From: Pseudomonas graminis
Lineage (GTDB): Bacteria; Pseudomonadota; Gammaproteobacteria; Pseudomonadales; Pseudomonadaceae
Assembly (NCBI RefSeq): GCF_004364335.1
Contig: NZ_SOCR01000010.1
Location: forward strand, 124,001 to 188,000
Length of the DNA: 64,000 nucleotides
Direction of reading: 5' to 3'
Both the position numbers and the translations under genes were made by a program. The notes beneath the pieces were generated by a model. It saw nothing but the letters and a program-made list of their open reading frames with translations, was not told the origin of the DNA and ran no database searches. Shown piece by piece: positions 8,257-17,298 of this stretch; position 1 is the stretch's first letter, and every line of letters begins with the position of its first letter.

Positions 8257-9294
8257 TTATTCCGCCGGCAATGCCAGCCGTTGTCCGGCCATCAGCAACG
8301 TCAGTCGACTCAGGCTGCTCCAGACCGAGCCTTGGGCCTGGCCTTTGATCTGCGCGTCGATGTGTTGCGCGTCCATCAGCAGCTGGCCCCAGCGTCGCGC
8401 GGAGTGGCGTTGCAGGGCTTTGCTCATCAGCGGTTTGCGCTTGTCCCAGATGGGTGGGCGCGCCTGGCTGAAGGCCTTGTCCAGCGGGATGCCCTGACTG
8501 AACTGCAACGCCAGATTGGCCAGTACACGCAACTCGCGGGACAGCGCCCAGAGAATGACCGGAGGCTCAACGCCTTCGCCGCGCAGCCCTTCGAGCATAC
8601 GCAGTGCGTGCGCTGCTTCGCCATTAAGAATGGCGTCAGTCAGACCGAAGACATCGAAGCGCGCGCTGTCGGCCACCGCCGCCTGCACCGTCTCCACCGT
8701 GATCTGGCCTTCGTCGGCCATCAGCTTGAGCTTTTCGATTTCCTGAGCGGCCGCCAGCAGATTGCCTTCCACCCGCGCGGCGATCAGCTCGATGGCGTCT
8801 GGCGTTGCTGCGAGGCCGGCCTGTGACAGGCGCTGACGAATCCATTGCGGCAACTGGCTGGCGTCCACCGGCCAGATCTGCACGAACTGGGTCTGCGGCC
8901 CTTCGACCAGCGCCTTGCCCCATTTGGTTTTCTGCGCCGAGCCGTCGAGCTTGGGCAGGCTGATCAACAGCAGCGTGTCCTCGGCGGGACGGCCGCAATA
9001 CTCCAGCAGCGCGGCGGCGCCTTTGTCGCCGGGTTTGCCGGACGGCAGGCGCAACTCCAGCAGCCGGCGCTCGGCGAACAGCGACATGCTCGCGCCCGCC
9101 TGAAGCAGGGTGCCCCAGTCAAAGCTTGAGTCGGCGCTGAACACCTGACGTTCGTCATAGCCTTGCTGGCGCGCAGCCGCACGAATGGCGTCGCAGGCCT
9201 CCTGGCACTGCAGCGGGTCATCGCCGCTGACAATGTAGACAGGCGCAAGCGCACCTTGGAGGTGTTTGGAAAGCTGGGCGGGGGCGAGTTTCAT
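8257..9294 (-). CDS. holA: HolA, DNA polymerase III delta subunit
   Basis: A 345-residue subunit of the clamp loader that opens the beta sliding clamp. The start, MKLAPAQLSKHLQGALAPVYIVSGDDPLQ, is split here by me only for reading: MKLAPAQLSKHLQGAL then VYIVSGDDPLQC, typical of delta. The C-terminal collar domain includes LWALSRELRVLANLAL. It is 42 bases downstream of lptE in the leuS-lptE-holA order found across gammaproteobacteria. Confidence 0.95.
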   Translation of the reverse strand: MKLAPAQLSKHLQGALAPVYIVSGDDPLQCQEACDAIRAAARQQGYDERQVFSADSSFDWGTLLQAGASMSLFAERRLLELRLPSGKPGDKGAAALLEYCGRPAEDTLLLISLPKLDGSAQKTKWGKALVEGPQTQFVQIWPVDASQLPQWIRQRLSQAGLAATPDAIELIAARVEGNLLAAAQEIEKLKLMADEGQITVETVQAAVADSARFDVFGLTDAILNGEAAHALRMLEGLRGEGVEPPVILWALSRELRVLANLALQFSQGIPLDKAFSQARPPIWDKRKPLMSKALQRHSARRWGQLLMDAQHIDAQIKGQAQGSVWSSLSRLTLLMAGQRLALPAE

Positions 9295-9336
9295 GGGTCA
9301 GAAAAGATCAGGGCCGGCGAACCGGCCCTGATGCCG

Positions 9337-9942
9337 TCACTTGGACGGGATTTCAATAGGCGACTGCTGTGGCGTCTCGTCGCGAATACGCTGAGCAGCG
9401 GCTTCGGCATCCGCCTGGGCGCGGGCAGCGGCGTCGGCTGTGGCTTGCAGCTCGTCAAGGCGCTGAGGTGTCAGCTGCTGCAGACGGGCCAGCACCTTCT
9501 GCACGAGGTCAGTGCGCATTTCCTTACGGATCTGGTCGGCTTCCTGGTCAGAGCCGATCAGGTTGTTGCCGTCGTGAACGAAGACTTTCTGCGACTGAAC
9601 CGAGTCATCAAGCAGCAGGACGTCTTTGCTGCCGTGAATTTCATACTTCAGCACGGTGGTCAGCTCGTATTCGGCGGAACGGCCGGAACCGGCGTAGCTC
9701 GCGGTGCGCTGGGTTTCGTCCTCACGGGCGATGAACAATTTGTACTGGGCGCCGGTGTAGACGTGCACGCCGCTGTTGGTCAGGGTCTGACGCAGCTGAG
9801 TGACGATGTCGCCATAAGCGTCGCGCGCACTCACGTCGAGTTCTTTGACCGACAGGGCATTGGTGCCGGTGCCGCGCAGCTGGAAACCGCAGGCGCTCAG
9901 CAGAACCGCGAGTCCCATTACCAGCAGATTGCGTTTGATCAT
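9337..9942 (-). CDS. lptE: LptE, LPS-assembly lipoprotein
   Basis: The lipoprotein plug of the outer-membrane LPS translocon, where it sits inside the LptD barrel. It has 201 residues, with a signal peptide and lipobox LSACGFQLRGTG, a strong LptE hallmark. The C-terminal part, after LVQKVLARLQQL, is an Ala/Gln-rich likely helix absent from short LptE versions but usual in pseudomonads. It lies between leuS and holA on the same strand. Confidence 0.95.
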   Translation of the reverse strand: MIKRNLLVMGLAVLLSACGFQLRGTGTNALSVKELDVSARDAYGDIVTQLRQTLTNSGVHVYTGAQYKLFIAREDETQRTASYAGSGRSAEYELTTVLKYEIHGSKDVLLLDDSVQSQKVFVHDGNNLIGSDQEADQIRKEMRTDLVQKVLARLQQLTPQRLDELQATADAAARAQADAEAAAQRIRDETPQQSPIEIPSK

Positions 9943-10030
9943 CTTGTTGCTCCCTTGAATCCGTTAGAACCCGGCATCCCGGGTTCTTGAAATTGATGCG
10001 GCGCCTGCATGCGGGCGCCCGATGATTGCG

Positions 10031-12637
10031 TCAGCTGGCAACGATGTTAACCAGTTTGCCCGGCACCACGATGACTTTGCGGATCGTCAGGCCGTCGATG
10101 AAGCGCAGCACGTTTTCATTGATCCGTGCGGCAGCCTCGACTTCCTCGCGGGAGGCGCTGGCCGGCATCTCGATATGGCCCCGCAGCTTGCCGTTGACCT
10201 GAATCACCAGCTGCAGCGTGTCCTGCACCAGTGCCGAGCCATCGACCACAGGCCAGCCGGCGTCGATGATCGGACCTGGGTGACCCAGTGCAGCCCACAG
10301 CTCGTGGCTGATGTGCGGGGTGATCGGCGCCAGCAACAGCGCGACCGTCTCCAGACCTTCCTGCAACAGCGCGCGGTCCTGAGCCGAAACCTGCGGTGCC
10401 TTTTCCAGTACGTTCATCAGCGTCATCACTTGCGCGATGGCAGTGTTGAATTTGTGGTGCTGCCCAACGTCCTGACCGGCCTGTTTGATGGCCAGGTGAA
10501 TCGAGCGGCGAATGGCCTTCTGGTCATCGTTCAGCGCGGTTTTGTCGAGTGCGCTTGCTGCGCCCGCCGTCACGTGAGCCTGAGCCAGACGCCAGACGCG
10601 CTTGAGGAAGCGGTGCGAGCCTTCCACGCCGGAGTCAGACCATTCCAGGCTCATGTCAGGTGGCGAGGCGAACATCATGAACAGGCGGCAGGTGTCTGCG
10701 CCGTACTGGTCGATCATCGACTGAGGGTCGACACCGTTGTTCTTCGATTTCGCCATCTTTTCGATGCCGCCGATTTCAACCGGCTGGCCATCGGCAATAA
10801 GCCTGGCGCCGATGATCTTGGCTTTGCTGTCACGTTCGAACTCGACCTCCGCCGGGTTGAACCAGGTTTTGCTGCCGTTGGCTTCCAGACGATAGAACGT
10901 CTCGGCCACGACCATGCCCTGGGTGAGCAGGTTCTTGAACGGCTCGTTGGAGCTGACCAGGCCTTCGTCGCGCATCAGCTTGTGGAAGAAGCGCGCGTAC
11001 AGCAGGTGCAGGATCGCGTGTTCGATACCGCCGATGTATTGGTCAACCGGCAGCCAGTGATTCGCGGCCTTCGGGTCGACCATGCCGCCTTCGTAGTGAG
11101 GCGAGGCGTAGCGGGCGAAGTACCACGAGGACTCGACGAAGGTGTCCATCGTGTCGGTTTCGCGCTTGGCCGGCGCGCCGCAGGTCGGGCAGCTGCACTC
11201 GTAGAACTCGGGCATACGCGCCAGCGGTGAGCCCGCGCCGTCCGGCACTACGTCTTCAGGCAGCTTGACCGGCAGTTGATCTTCCGGGACAGGCACGTCA
11301 CCGCACGTGTCGCAGTGGATGATCGGGATCGGGCAGCCCCAGTAGCGCTGGCGGCTGATGCCCCAGTCGCGCAGACGGAACTGGGTGCGTGACTTGCCGA
11401 GGTCTTTCTTGAGCAGCGCGGCTTCCATGGCGTCGAATGCGCCGGCGAAATCCAGGCCATCGAACTCGCCGGAGTTGATCAGCTGACCGTGCTCGCCGTA
11501 CGCGTCCTGCCACGGCGCAGGGGTTTCATCGCCCGCGCTGGTGCGTACAACGGCTTTGATCGGCAGGCTGTACTTGGTGGCGAACTCGAAATCACGTTCG
11601 TCGTGTGCAGGCACGGCCATGACCGCGCCGTCGCCGTAATGCATCAGCACGTAGTTGGCGACCCACACCGGCAGTTTCTCACCGGTCAGCGGGTGCTCGA
11701 CGAACAGCGAGGTCGGCAGGCCTTTCTTTTCCTGGGTGGCGACGTCGGCTTCAGCGACGCTGCCGCTCTTGCATTCGTTGATGAACGCTTGCAGCTCGGG
11801 ATTGTTCTGCGCAGCCAGGGTCGCCAGCGGGTGCTCGGCGGCAACGGCCACGTAGGTCGCGCCCATCAGGGTGTCGGGGCGGGTGGTGAAGACTTTCAGG
11901 GCGCCGGCTTCGCCGATGGACGCCTGGTCGTACGGGAACTGCACTTCCATGCCGCGGGATTTGCCGATCCAGTTGCGCTGCATGGTCTTGACCTGTTCAG
12001 GCCAGCCCGGCAACTCGTCGAGGCTCTCCAGCAGCTCATCCGCGTATGCGGTGATCTTGAAGTAGTACATCGGGATTTCGCGTTTTTCGATCACCGCGCC
12101 CGAACGCCAGCCGCGCCCGTCGATGACTTGCTCGTTGGCCAGGACGGTCTGGTCGACCGGGTCCCAGTTCACGGTGCCGTTCTTGCGGTAGATCACGCCT
12201 TTTTCGAACAGGCGAGTGAACAGCCATTGTTCCCAGCGGTAGTAATCCGGTTTGCAGGTGGTGATTTCGCGAGACCAGTCGATCGCCAGACCCAGGCTCT
12301 TGAGCTGGTTCTTCATGTAGGCGATGTTTTCGTAGGTCCACTTGGCGGGTGCGACGTTGTTCTTCATCGCGGCGTTTTCCGCCGGCATGCCGAACGCGTC
12401 CCAGCCCATCGGCTGCAGGACGTTTTTGCCTTGCATGCGCTGATAGCGGGCGATCACGTCGCCGATGGTGTAGTTGCGCACGTGGCCCATGTGCAGCTTG
12501 CCGCTGGGGTAAGGGAACATCGACAGGCAGTAGAAGGTGTCCTTGCCTGGCTGTTCACCGACTTCAAAAGACTTTTGCTCGTCCCAGAAGGTCTGGGCGG
12601 CGGCTTCGATTTCGCGGGGCTGGTAGAGTTCGTGCAT
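10031..12637 (-). CDS. leuS: LeuS, leucyl-tRNA synthetase
   Basis: A class I aminoacyl-tRNA synthetase of 868 residues that charges tRNA-Leu. The HIGH motif is in PYPSGKLHMGHVRNY. A CP1 editing domain lies in the middle, and the zinc-type Cys cluster CDTCGDVPVP is present. The second signature loop reads KMAKSKNNGVDP rather than KMSKS. I start at ATG 12637 (MHELYQPREIE); the frame stays open upstream to 12727 but that stretch has no family similarity. It heads leuS-lptE-holA. Confidence 0.97.
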   Translation of the reverse strand: MHELYQPREIEAAAQTFWDEQKSFEVGEQPGKDTFYCLSMFPYPSGKLHMGHVRNYTIGDVIARYQRMQGKNVLQPMGWDAFGMPAENAAMKNNVAPAKWTYENIAYMKNQLKSLGLAIDWSREITTCKPDYYRWEQWLFTRLFEKGVIYRKNGTVNWDPVDQTVLANEQVIDGRGWRSGAVIEKREIPMYYFKITAYADELLESLDELPGWPEQVKTMQRNWIGKSRGMEVQFPYDQASIGEAGALKVFTTRPDTLMGATYVAVAAEHPLATLAAQNNPELQAFINECKSGSVAEADVATQEKKGLPTSLFVEHPLTGEKLPVWVANYVLMHYGDGAVMAVPAHDERDFEFATKYSLPIKAVVRTSAGDETPAPWQDAYGEHGQLINSGEFDGLDFAGAFDAMEAALLKKDLGKSRTQFRLRDWGISRQRYWGCPIPIIHCDTCGDVPVPEDQLPVKLPEDVVPDGAGSPLARMPEFYECSCPTCGAPAKRETDTMDTFVESSWYFARYASPHYEGGMVDPKAANHWLPVDQYIGGIEHAILHLLYARFFHKLMRDEGLVSSNEPFKNLLTQGMVVAETFYRLEANGSKTWFNPAEVEFERDSKAKIIGARLIADGQPVEIGGIEKMAKSKNNGVDPQSMIDQYGADTCRLFMMFASPPDMSLEWSDSGVEGSHRFLKRVWRLAQAHVTAGAASALDKTALNDDQKAIRRSIHLAIKQAGQDVGQHHKFNTAIAQVMTLMNVLEKAPQVSAQDRALLQEGLETVALLLAPITPHISHELWAALGHPGPIIDAGWPVVDGSALVQDTLQLVIQVNGKLRGHIEMPASASREEVEAAARINENVLRFIDGLTIRKVIVVPGKLVNIVAS

Positions 12638-12936
12638 GGCTACTTTTGGCTGAAATGAGTGACCCTTGACCGCTTCTCGGCGTGACCGGATCAGAAGCCT
12701 TCGCATGCCAGACGAGGCCGTCCGCATTGCGATGCATCCATGCCCGGTGGGGCGGAAGTGGATTTACAGGAAGCGCCGTAGCATACATGAGGCTACCAAG
12801 CCGAGGGAAACCCTGATTGCGTGCTCAAGACTCGGCATCTGCGGCATCCGCCGTTGGTCGCGGCATCGCGCCGGTTTTGGAAGCGGCGCTAAGCTCACTG
12901 ACGGGGGTAAGTGTTTATCTTCAGTGAGGTGAGCGG

Positions 12937-13308
12937 ATGGCAGAGCTGCAGCATGAAGTAGAGCAACCTGATGTGTATGACCGTCTGATCAATCGTCTGG
13001 GCCTGGCTCTGGACACAGCAAAAACAGCCGTGCGACTTCGAAACGAGTCCCCTGCCGAGCTTGAGTTGCGTGGCTTGAGTCACGCCGAGTTTGAGTTGAT
13101 CAAGGCTTATCTGGGCCGAACCGAAGTCGTCTTCAAAGACGATTCACTGCTCGTCACGAGGGGAAGTTCCAGCACCTCACGGGAGCCTTCCGAGCCGATA
13201 CGAGCGCCCCATCCTCATGCCAATGTCATCTGGCTCAAGGATCAGCGCCGAGCCAAGGTGTCGGCAAAGTTGAGTCGCTACAGTTCCACCAAACATTTCA
13301 AGCGTTAA
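12937..13308 (+). CDS. Conserved hypothetical protein, 123 residues
   Basis: I do not recognise a named domain. It starts at ATG 12937 behind GAGGTGAGC and encodes an acidic, helical N-terminal half (VYDRLINRLGLALDTAKTAV, AELELRGLSHAEFELIKAYL) and a basic, Ser-rich tail ending KLSRYSSTKHFKR. No signal peptide or membrane segment is visible. It diverges from leuS across about 300 bases that hold both promoters. Codon use looks like that of its neighbours, so it is probably real. Confidence 0.7.
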   Translation: MAELQHEVEQPDVYDRLINRLGLALDTAKTAVRLRNESPAELELRGLSHAEFELIKAYLGRTEVVFKDDSLLVTRGSSSTSREPSEPIRAPHPHANVIWLKDQRRAKVSAKLSRYSSTKHFKR

Positions 13309-13393
13309 CTTCTGCGGGGGCTGACCCCGGCCAATCGAGCATTGCTGCTTAGCGTCATTGCTTTTAGGCTTCGGGCATCTTTGGAGATGCCCG

Positions 13394-14155
13394 ATGCCTT
13401 TTCGTTATTTCATCAAGAACCTGCTGCTGCCTCCGGGCCTTTTCCTGCTGTTGTTAGTGCTCGCCTGGTGGTTGAGAAATCGCCGGCCGGTGCTGGCGCG
13501 GGTGCTGTTCGTCATCGGCGTTGGCGGCATGACCGCAATGAGTTTGCCGATTGTGGTGGAGTGGTCGGCGAAGGGTATCGAGAGTATCCCGCCGCTGCCG
13601 CAGAGCGAGTGGGCGACATTGGCCCAGCGTGCCGATGCGATCGTAATTCTCGGTTCTGGCCGCGAACGCAATGACCCGAGCTGGGGCACTGACATCCCGA
13701 CGGGCGTTGCGCTGGAACGCATGCGGTATGCCGCGCGCTTGTCCAAAGCGTCGGGTCTGCCGATCCTCACCACCGGCGGGCTGCATTACGGCGAGCCGCC
13801 GAGCGAGGCGGCAATCATGGCCGACTCCCTGCACGACGACTTTGGCGTGAGTGTGCGTTGGCAGGAAGGTGAAAGCCGCACGACCTGGGAAAACGCCAAG
13901 ATGTCGGCCGCGATTTTATTGCCGCAGGGCATCAAGCGTGTGGTCGTGGTGACACAGGCGTGGCACATGCCGCGTTCGGTGTGGAGTTTCGAGAAGGCCG
14001 GATTCAGCGTGGTTCCGGCGCCTGTGGGATTCCTGAGCGTGGACAACGCCCGCCCGTTCGGTGGCTGGACGCCAGAGGCGAGGGCGGTGTGGCAGAACGG
14101 GCAATTGATCAACGAAGCGGCGGGATTGGTGGGGTATCGGTTGTTTTACCGGTAG
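13394..14155 (+). CDS. YdcF/ElyC/SanA family membrane protein (DUF218)
   Basis: A protein of 253 residues with two N-terminal membrane segments (LLPPGLFLLLLVLAWWL and RVLFVIGVGGMTAMSLPIV), followed by a DUF218 domain. Domain hallmarks are DAIVILGSGRER, TGGLHYGEPPSEA and VVVVTQAWHMPRSVWSF. E. coli ElyC belongs to this family and affects envelope integrity and the lipid carrier pool; the exact reaction is unsettled. I chose ATG 13394 (MPFRYFIKN). It is 85 bases after the small unknown gene and faces lnt. Confidence 0.88.
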   Translation: MPFRYFIKNLLLPPGLFLLLLVLAWWLRNRRPVLARVLFVIGVGGMTAMSLPIVVEWSAKGIESIPPLPQSEWATLAQRADAIVILGSGRERNDPSWGTDIPTGVALERMRYAARLSKASGLPILTTGGLHYGEPPSEAAIMADSLHDDFGVSVRWQEGESRTTWENAKMSAAILLPQGIKRVVVVTQAWHMPRSVWSFEKAGFSVVPAPVGFLSVDNARPFGGWTPEARAVWQNGQLINEAAGLVGYRLFYR

Positions 14156-14254
14156 CCAGCGTTATGCGGCTGCCTGTAGGTGCTGCCGGGGCGTCGCTTC
14201 CCCTTGTCCCGCGAAAGGGTTCACTGCTTTCGAAGCTGGAACTGACACACCCGA

Positions 14255-14345
14255 ATCTGTAGGAGCCGGCTTGCTGGCGAATGCGTCAGGCCAGGCACTA
14301 CAACGGTGACTGACCGGTTCGCCAGCAAGCCGGCTCCTACAGATT
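14255..14345. repeat. Near-perfect inverted REP pair
   Basis: AATCTGTAGGAGCCGGCTTG at the left is mirrored at the right end (CAAGCCGGCTCCTACAGATT), with TGGCGAA/TTCGCCA continuing each arm. It lies between the convergent YdcF-like and lnt genes and could also act as a transcript end for both. Confidence 0.9.
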
Positions 14346-14372
14346 GAGTTCACCGACGTCAGTCGGGACCCG

Positions 14373-15893
14373 CTACACCGCCTTCGCTATCCTGCCCGCA
14401 AAGAACGCCCAGCCGATCAGCAGCAACGACAGCACGATCAACGGCCACGAGCGCCAGTGCAGGTACGGCGTGAGGTTTTGCATCGGGGTGACTTCGCCAT
14501 ACATCACGGCGCGTTCGAATTGCGGCACGGTGGTGGTGATTTCGCCAAACGGGTCGATCAGCGCGCTGACGCCGTTGTTGGTGGCGCGGATCATCCAGCG
14601 GCCGGCTTCCAGTGCGCGCATTTGCGCCATCTGCAAATGCTGCAGCGGGCCGATCGAGGTGCCGAACCATGTGTCATTGCTCACCGTCAGCAGCAGATCG
14701 CTTTGCGCCGACAGCCCTGCGGCGAACTCCGGGTATACCACCTCATAACAGATGAACGGCGCGATCTCATAACCCTTCGCCTGCAACAGCGCTTGCCCGG
14801 ACGGCCCGCGCGCAAAGTCGGACATCGGCAGGTTGAAGAACCCGATCAGCCCGCGCAGCAGGTCCTGCAACGGCACGTACTCACCAAACGGCACCAGCTT
14901 TTGCTTCAAGTAGGTGCCATCGCCTTCGCCCGTTACGGTAATGGCGTTGTAATAACGATATTCGCCATGGGTGCCTTTCTCGCGCAGTGGCACGCCAGTG
15001 ATCAGCGCCGAATCGCGCTCGGCCGCAAACTTGCCCATCACCGACAGATAACCTTCGACCGACTCCTTGAGCACCGGCACCGCCGTTTCCGGCCAAATGA
15101 TCAGGTCAGCTTTCTTCGAGCTGAAAGTCATGTCGCGGTACAGCGCGAGTTGCGCGTTGAGCGCCGCCGGGTCCCACTTCATGCTCTGCTCGACGTTGCC
15201 CTGCATGGCTGCGACAGTCAGCGGCTTGCCGGAAGGCTCGGTCCAGGCGTGATGCTTCAGCGCCAGCCCGGCAACCCACGGCGCCAGCAGCAAGACAATG
15301 CCAGCCGCCAACTTCGGCGCGCGCGTGCGCAAACGAGGCAGGTTGCACAGCAACGCCGCACTCAGCGCGAGTACAAAGGAGATTAGCCACATGCCGCCCA
15401 GTGGCGCGAGTCCTTTAAGAGGCCCGTCGAGCTGGCTGTAGCCGGAATAGAGCCAGGGAAAGCCGGTGAGGAACCAGCCGCGAAACATTTCCTGGCCGAA
15501 CCACAGGGCCGCGAAGGCCAGTGAGTCTGCAAGCGGGGCTTCGTTGCGGCGGATCCAGCGGGCCCAGACCCACGCCGGCAGGGCGAAGAAGAACGCCACT
15601 GCCGCGCAGAACAGCACCATCAGGAAAGCCGCCAGCCAGACCGGCGCCTCGCCATAGGTGTGGATGCTGACGTAAATCCAGCTGGTGCCGCCACCAAAAA
15701 GGCCGAACCCGTAGGACCAGCCGCGCCAGAGGGCCTGACGCGGTGTGAGGTCGCGCAGACCGAGATAGAAAACCACCAGCGCGACAATCGCCAGCGGCCA
15801 GATATCGAAGGGTGCCAGGGCCAGGGTAATCAACGCGCCGGCCACCATGGCCAGCAGGTTACCGGGCCAGCCGGGGCGGGTGATCCAGCGCAT
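14373..15893 (-). CDS. lnt: Lnt, apolipoprotein N-acyltransferase
   Basis: Adds the third acyl chain to the N-terminal Cys of lipoproteins in the inner membrane. The 506-residue protein has about seven membrane segments and a periplasmic nitrilase-like domain. The catalytic triad is visible: Glu269 in IIWPETAVPV, Lys332 in KQKLVPFGEY and Cys382 in FICYEVVYPE. It begins 26 bases after corC in the leftward phoH-ybeY-corC-lnt group. Confidence 0.96.
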   Translation of the reverse strand: MRWITRPGWPGNLLAMVAGALITLALAPFDIWPLAIVALVVFYLGLRDLTPRQALWRGWSYGFGLFGGGTSWIYVSIHTYGEAPVWLAAFLMVLFCAAVAFFFALPAWVWARWIRRNEAPLADSLAFAALWFGQEMFRGWFLTGFPWLYSGYSQLDGPLKGLAPLGGMWLISFVLALSAALLCNLPRLRTRAPKLAAGIVLLLAPWVAGLALKHHAWTEPSGKPLTVAAMQGNVEQSMKWDPAALNAQLALYRDMTFSSKKADLIIWPETAVPVLKESVEGYLSVMGKFAAERDSALITGVPLREKGTHGEYRYYNAITVTGEGDGTYLKQKLVPFGEYVPLQDLLRGLIGFFNLPMSDFARGPSGQALLQAKGYEIAPFICYEVVYPEFAAGLSAQSDLLLTVSNDTWFGTSIGPLQHLQMAQMRALEAGRWMIRATNNGVSALIDPFGEITTTVPQFERAVMYGEVTPMQNLTPYLHWRSWPLIVLSLLLIGWAFFAGRIAKAV

Positions 15894-15919
15894 TTACATT
15901 CCTTAAAGCGGGTAGGGCA

Positions 15920-16762
15920 TTACGTGCGGTTGATCGGGCTCAGGCGCAGCAAGTGAATACGACGGCTGTCGGCATTCAGGATGCGGAAACGGTACGCGCC
16001 GATTTCGGTGATTTCATTACGCTTGGGCAGATGCCCGAACGCGTTCATCACCAGACCGCCGACGGTGTCGAATTCGTCATCGGAGAACCCGCTGTCGAAG
16101 AACTCGTTGAAGCTCTCGATCGGGGTCAGCGCCTTGACCAGGAAGTCGCCACTGGGCAGTGGCTTGATGTAGCTGTCTTCCTCGACGTCGTGCTCGTCTT
16201 CGATGTCGCCAACGATTTGCTCGAGCACGTCTTCGATGGTCACCAGACCCGCCACGCCGCCGTATTCGTCGATGACGATGGCCATGTGATTGTGGTTGGC
16301 GCGGAATTCCCGCAACAGCACGTTCAGGCGCTTGGATTCAGGGACGAAGGTCGCCGGGCGCAGCAGGCTTTTCACGTCGCCGCTGCCACCGTCTTCCTTG
16401 AGGATCAGCGGCAGCAGGTCCTTGGCGAGCAATACGCCCAGCACGTCATCGTGGCTTTCGCCGATGACCGGGTAGCGCGAGTGCGCCGAGTCGATCACGG
16501 CAGGCAGAAACTCGCGTGGGGTCTGGCTGGCCTTGATGCTGATCATCTGCGAGCGCGGCACCATGATGTCGCGGACCTGCAGGTCGGCGACCTGAATAGC
16601 GCCCTCGACGATGGCCAGCGCTTCACTGTCCAGCAGCTTGTTCTGATGGGCTTCGCGCAGCAGCTCCAGGAGCTCCTGGCGGTTTTTCGGCTCATGGGCA
16701 AATGCCTGGGTCAGTTTGCCCAACCATGACTTTTGCCCGTTGCTCGATCGGTCTTCGCTCAT
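15920..16762 (-). CDS. corC: CorC/YbeX family protein with CBS pair
   Basis: A 280-residue soluble protein with two CBS domains (from VRDIMVPRSQMISI to about residue 190) and a C-terminal CorC_HlyC domain (FNEFFDSGFSDDEFDTVGG). The family is associated with Mg/Co efflux or, for YbeX, ribosome metabolism; the role is not fixed. It lies five bases after ybeY and before lnt, the standard arrangement. Confidence 0.93.
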   Translation of the reverse strand: MSEDRSSNGQKSWLGKLTQAFAHEPKNRQELLELLREAHQNKLLDSEALAIVEGAIQVADLQVRDIMVPRSQMISIKASQTPREFLPAVIDSAHSRYPVIGESHDDVLGVLLAKDLLPLILKEDGGSGDVKSLLRPATFVPESKRLNVLLREFRANHNHMAIVIDEYGGVAGLVTIEDVLEQIVGDIEDEHDVEEDSYIKPLPSGDFLVKALTPIESFNEFFDSGFSDDEFDTVGGLVMNAFGHLPKRNEITEIGAYRFRILNADSRRIHLLRLSPINRT

Positions 16763-16767
16763 AGCCC

Positions 16768-17298
16768 TTACTCGTGATCCTTGGCTGATGTTTCTAAATG
16801 GGGTGTGTCGGAATTGGGTGCTTCTGGATGGAGCGCGTCGACAGATTCGTCGTCTGCGTAAGGATCCGGATAGCCAAGCTCTGCAAGCAACTCTCGTTCC
16901 AGCGCCTCCATCTCTTCGGCTTCGTCGTCATCGATGTGATCGTAGCCCAACAGATGCAGACAGCCATGAATCACCAGATGCGCCCAATGAGCGTCTGGTG
17001 ATTTGCTCTGTTCAGCGGCTTCACGGGTAACGACCGGCACGCAGATGACCAGATCGCCCAGCAGCGGAATGTCCAGCATCTCGTCGGGGACATCGGCAGG
17101 AAACGACAGCACATTGGTGGCGTAATCCTTGTGCCGCCAGGTGTTGTTCAGCTCTCGGCCTTCGGCTTCGTCGACGAGGCGAATGGTCAGTTCCGAGTCA
17201 GCCGAACGCTGGCGCAGGCCCATTTCACACCAGAGGCGAAACTGGGCTTCGCTCGGGGCGCTGGCCTGACTCGCGAGTTGCAGATCCAGCTCAAGCAT
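16768..17298 (-). CDS. ybeY: YbeY, endoribonuclease of rRNA maturation
   Basis: A zinc-dependent RNase for 16S 3' end processing and ribosome quality control. The metal motif HGCLHLLGYDH gives His111, His115 and His121. The 176-residue protein has an acidic C-terminal extension of about 30 residues beyond the usual core (ADDESVDALHPEAPNSD). Its start overlaps the phoH end by 8 bases. Confidence 0.95.
   Translation of the reverse strand: MLELDLQLASQASAPSEAQFRLWCEMGLRQRSADSELTIRLVDEAEGRELNNTWRHKDYATNVLSFPADVPDEMLDIPLLGDLVICVPVVTREAAEQSKSPDAHWAHLVIHGCLHLLGYDHIDDDEAEEMEALERELLAELGYPDPYADDESVDALHPEAPNSDTPHLETSAKDHE

Noticed and set aside
9966..9987. Hairpin AGAACCCGG/CCGGGTTCT between lptE and leuS as a terminator
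   Set aside because: No U tract on the transcribed strand, and the genes are normally co-transcribed; could be only a local RNA structure.
10022..11230. 402-codon plus-strand frame opposite leuS
   Set aside because: Shadow of leuS, no start signal and no domain.
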